A DNA stretch of 6,592 nucleotides, taken from the NCBI GenBank assembly GCA_004552115.1, contig SFPH01000100.1:1-6592 (forward strand). The letters are read 5' to 3'. The first letter of the stretch is position 1; each line of letters starts with the position of its first letter. Source of the stretch: Bacteroidales bacterium. Its GTDB lineage: Bacteria > Bacteroidota > Bacteroidia > Bacteroidales > UBA932. The notes beneath the pieces are model-generated. The model did not search any database. It saw only the letters and a list, made by a program, of their open reading frames with translations, and was not told where the DNA came from. Positions 5,878-6,592 of this stretch are shown one piece after another. The translations under genes were made by a program, and so were the position numbers.

Positions 5878-6340
5878 ATGGAAACCAAGAATTATACAGT
5901 AGTAATCTACACCGAGAACCGCCTTCGAAGGCATCCACACCATCACGATCGACACTGTGGCCACGCCGAAGAAAATCGAGGAGACTGTGAAGCAGCTTGA
6001 AAAGAGGGTGGACACCGTCAGGGTATTCTGCTACTCTGAAGATGAGGTGGTATATCGCGAGATGGCATTGTATAAAGTCTCCACGAACAGCATGATTTCA
6101 GCTGGCAACATTGAAGCGATACTTCAGGTTTACAATGCCAGGATTCTGGAAATCAACAGCAACTTCACGGTGATTTCCAAGGTCGGAACTACCGATGAGA
6201 CCCGCAGGCTCTACGACGAGCTCTGCAAATGCGGTCTGATGCAGTTCCAGCGTTCCGGAAGGGCCGTGGTCTCGAGAGAAAGACAGGAACCTCTGATGGA
6301 ATATCTCCGCAAGAGGGAGGAAATGAATGAAAACAGATAG
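5878..6340 (+). pseudogene. ilvN: Acetohydroxyacid synthase small (regulatory) subunit, disrupted by an internal frameshifting deletion
   Basis: IlvN binds IlvB, raises its activity and usually confers valine feedback through an N-terminal ACT domain. ATG 5878 opens METKNYTVVIYTEN (ending 5919), then homology jumps to AFEGIHTITIDTVATPKK in another frame (from 5921) and runs to TAG 6338-6340. About 27 residues that normally lie between, the GLLNRI...TRRQ-NI...LTVSPS part of the ACT domain, are absent. The frame change requires a deletion of 3n+2, estimated at 80 bp. Read straight on from ATG 5878, the frame stops at TGA 5998-6000 after 40 codons. Rebuilt length would be about 180 residues, normal for the Bacteroidota family. 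The lost segment carries the ACT core and the usual effector site. Confidence 0.83.
5957..6340 (+). CDS. ilvN: IlvN C-terminal fragment
   Basis: 127 codons if GTG 5957 serves as start; the next in-frame ATG is at 6062. The authentic frame goes back to AFEGIH at 5921. It holds the end of the ACT domain (IEETVKQLEKRVDTVRVFCYSEDEVVYREMALYKV) and the complete C-terminal small-subunit domain (ILQVYNARILEINSNFTVISKVGTTDETRRLYDEL, then RSGRAVVSRE). There is no evident ribosome-binding signal at 5957, so expression of this fragment is uncertain. ilvC follows after 25 bp. Confidence 0.65.
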   Translation: MATPKKIEETVKQLEKRVDTVRVFCYSEDEVVYREMALYKVSTNSMISAGNIEAILQVYNARILEINSNFTVISKVGTTDETRRLYDELCKCGLMQFQRSGRAVVSRERQEPLMEYLRKREEMNENR

Positions 6341-6365
6341 TTAAATAATTAAAATTCAAACCATT

Positions 6366-6592
6366 ATGGCAAAAATCAATTTTGGCGGAGTCGAAGAGAA
6401 TGTAGTGACCCGCGAAGAGTTTCCGGTAGAAAAGGCAAGAGAAGTGCTCAAGGATGAGACCATCGCCGTGCTCGGCTATGGCGTTCAGGGTCCGGGCCAG
6501 TCTCTCAACCTGAAGGACAACGGCCTCAATGTCATTGTAGGCCAGCGTCCAGGCAAGACCTACGACAAGGCTGTGGCTGACGGCTGGGTACC
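6366..6592 (+). CDS. ilvC: Ketol-acid reductoisomerase, N-terminal part (3' end outside window)
   Basis: The first 75 codons, from ATG 6366, run off the right edge. The start MAKINFGGVEENVVTREEF is characteristic of the Bacteroidales enzyme. ETIAVLGYGVQGPGQSLNLKDNG (31-53) is the first strand and glycine-rich turn (G37-Y-G-V-Q-G42) of the NAD(P)H-binding Rossmann fold. VIVGQRPGKTYDKA (57-70) is the cofactor-specificity loop after the second strand; Arg61 and Lys64 would favour NADPH, but this is inference. The enzyme isomerises and reduces the acetohydroxyacids made by IlvBN to the dihydroxyacids used by IlvD. It lies 25 bp after ilvN and is most likely the last step encoded in the same transcript. 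No lesion is visible in this part. Confidence 0.95.
   Translation, partial: MAKINFGGVEENVVTREEFPVEKAREVLKDETIAVLGYGVQGPGQSLNLKDNGLNVIVGQRPGKTYDKAVADGWV

Overview
The window looks like a chromosomal segment of a gut- or rumen-type member of the Bacteroidales. The evidence for this is threefold. A promoter with the Bacteroidota form (TTTG, then 20 nt, then TAGATTTG) lies upstream of the ilv genes. A lipoprotein has an acidic stretch just after its lipidated cysteine, as in surface lipoproteins of this phylum. The IlvD/IlvC sequences and the ilvD-ilvB-ilvN-ilvC order fit the group. Coding DNA is moderately GC-rich, and the one long intergenic stretch is AT-rich. The genus cannot be named from this sequence alone.

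Layout, all on the + strand. Positions 2-280 hold the last 92 codons of a MalY/PatB-type PLP-dependent C-S lyase/aminotransferase. After a 25-bp gap comes an intact 537-residue lipoprotein with a CotH kinase-like domain (306-1919). A 435-bp non-protein region (1920-2354) follows and carries the control elements of the ilv operon: two identical 15-bp palindromes 166 bp apart, a small hairpin, a promoter, a 23-codon leader peptide loaded with Ile/Val/Leu codons, and mutually exclusive antiterminator and terminator hairpins. Then come ilvD (2355-4193, intact), ilvB (4215-5875, broken), ilvN (5878-6340, broken) and the start of ilvC (6366 to the window end).

How it works together. IlvBN (acetohydroxyacid synthase), IlvC (ketol-acid reductoisomerase) and IlvD (dihydroxyacid dehydratase) are three consecutive steps of valine and isoleucine synthesis, and the valine route also feeds leucine. 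The leader has the logic of a ribosome-mediated attenuator. Stalling at scarce Ile/Val/Leu codons should leave the last leader codons free to pair with the 5' arm of the terminator, so ilvD onward is transcribed. When these amino acids are plentiful the ribosome covers that segment and the terminator forms. The palindrome next to the predicted transcription start suggests a second, protein-based layer of control.

The two main points are (1) this complete ilv attenuator in a Bacteroidota-like genome, and (2) that ilvB and ilvN each carry an internal deletion that shifts the frame (an estimated 67 and 80 bp), so neither acetohydroxyacid synthase subunit can be made whole as the sequence stands. 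The reading frames on both sides of each junction are otherwise clean. The lesions are therefore either very recent or an assembly error, and read-level evidence is needed before calling a biological auxotrophy.
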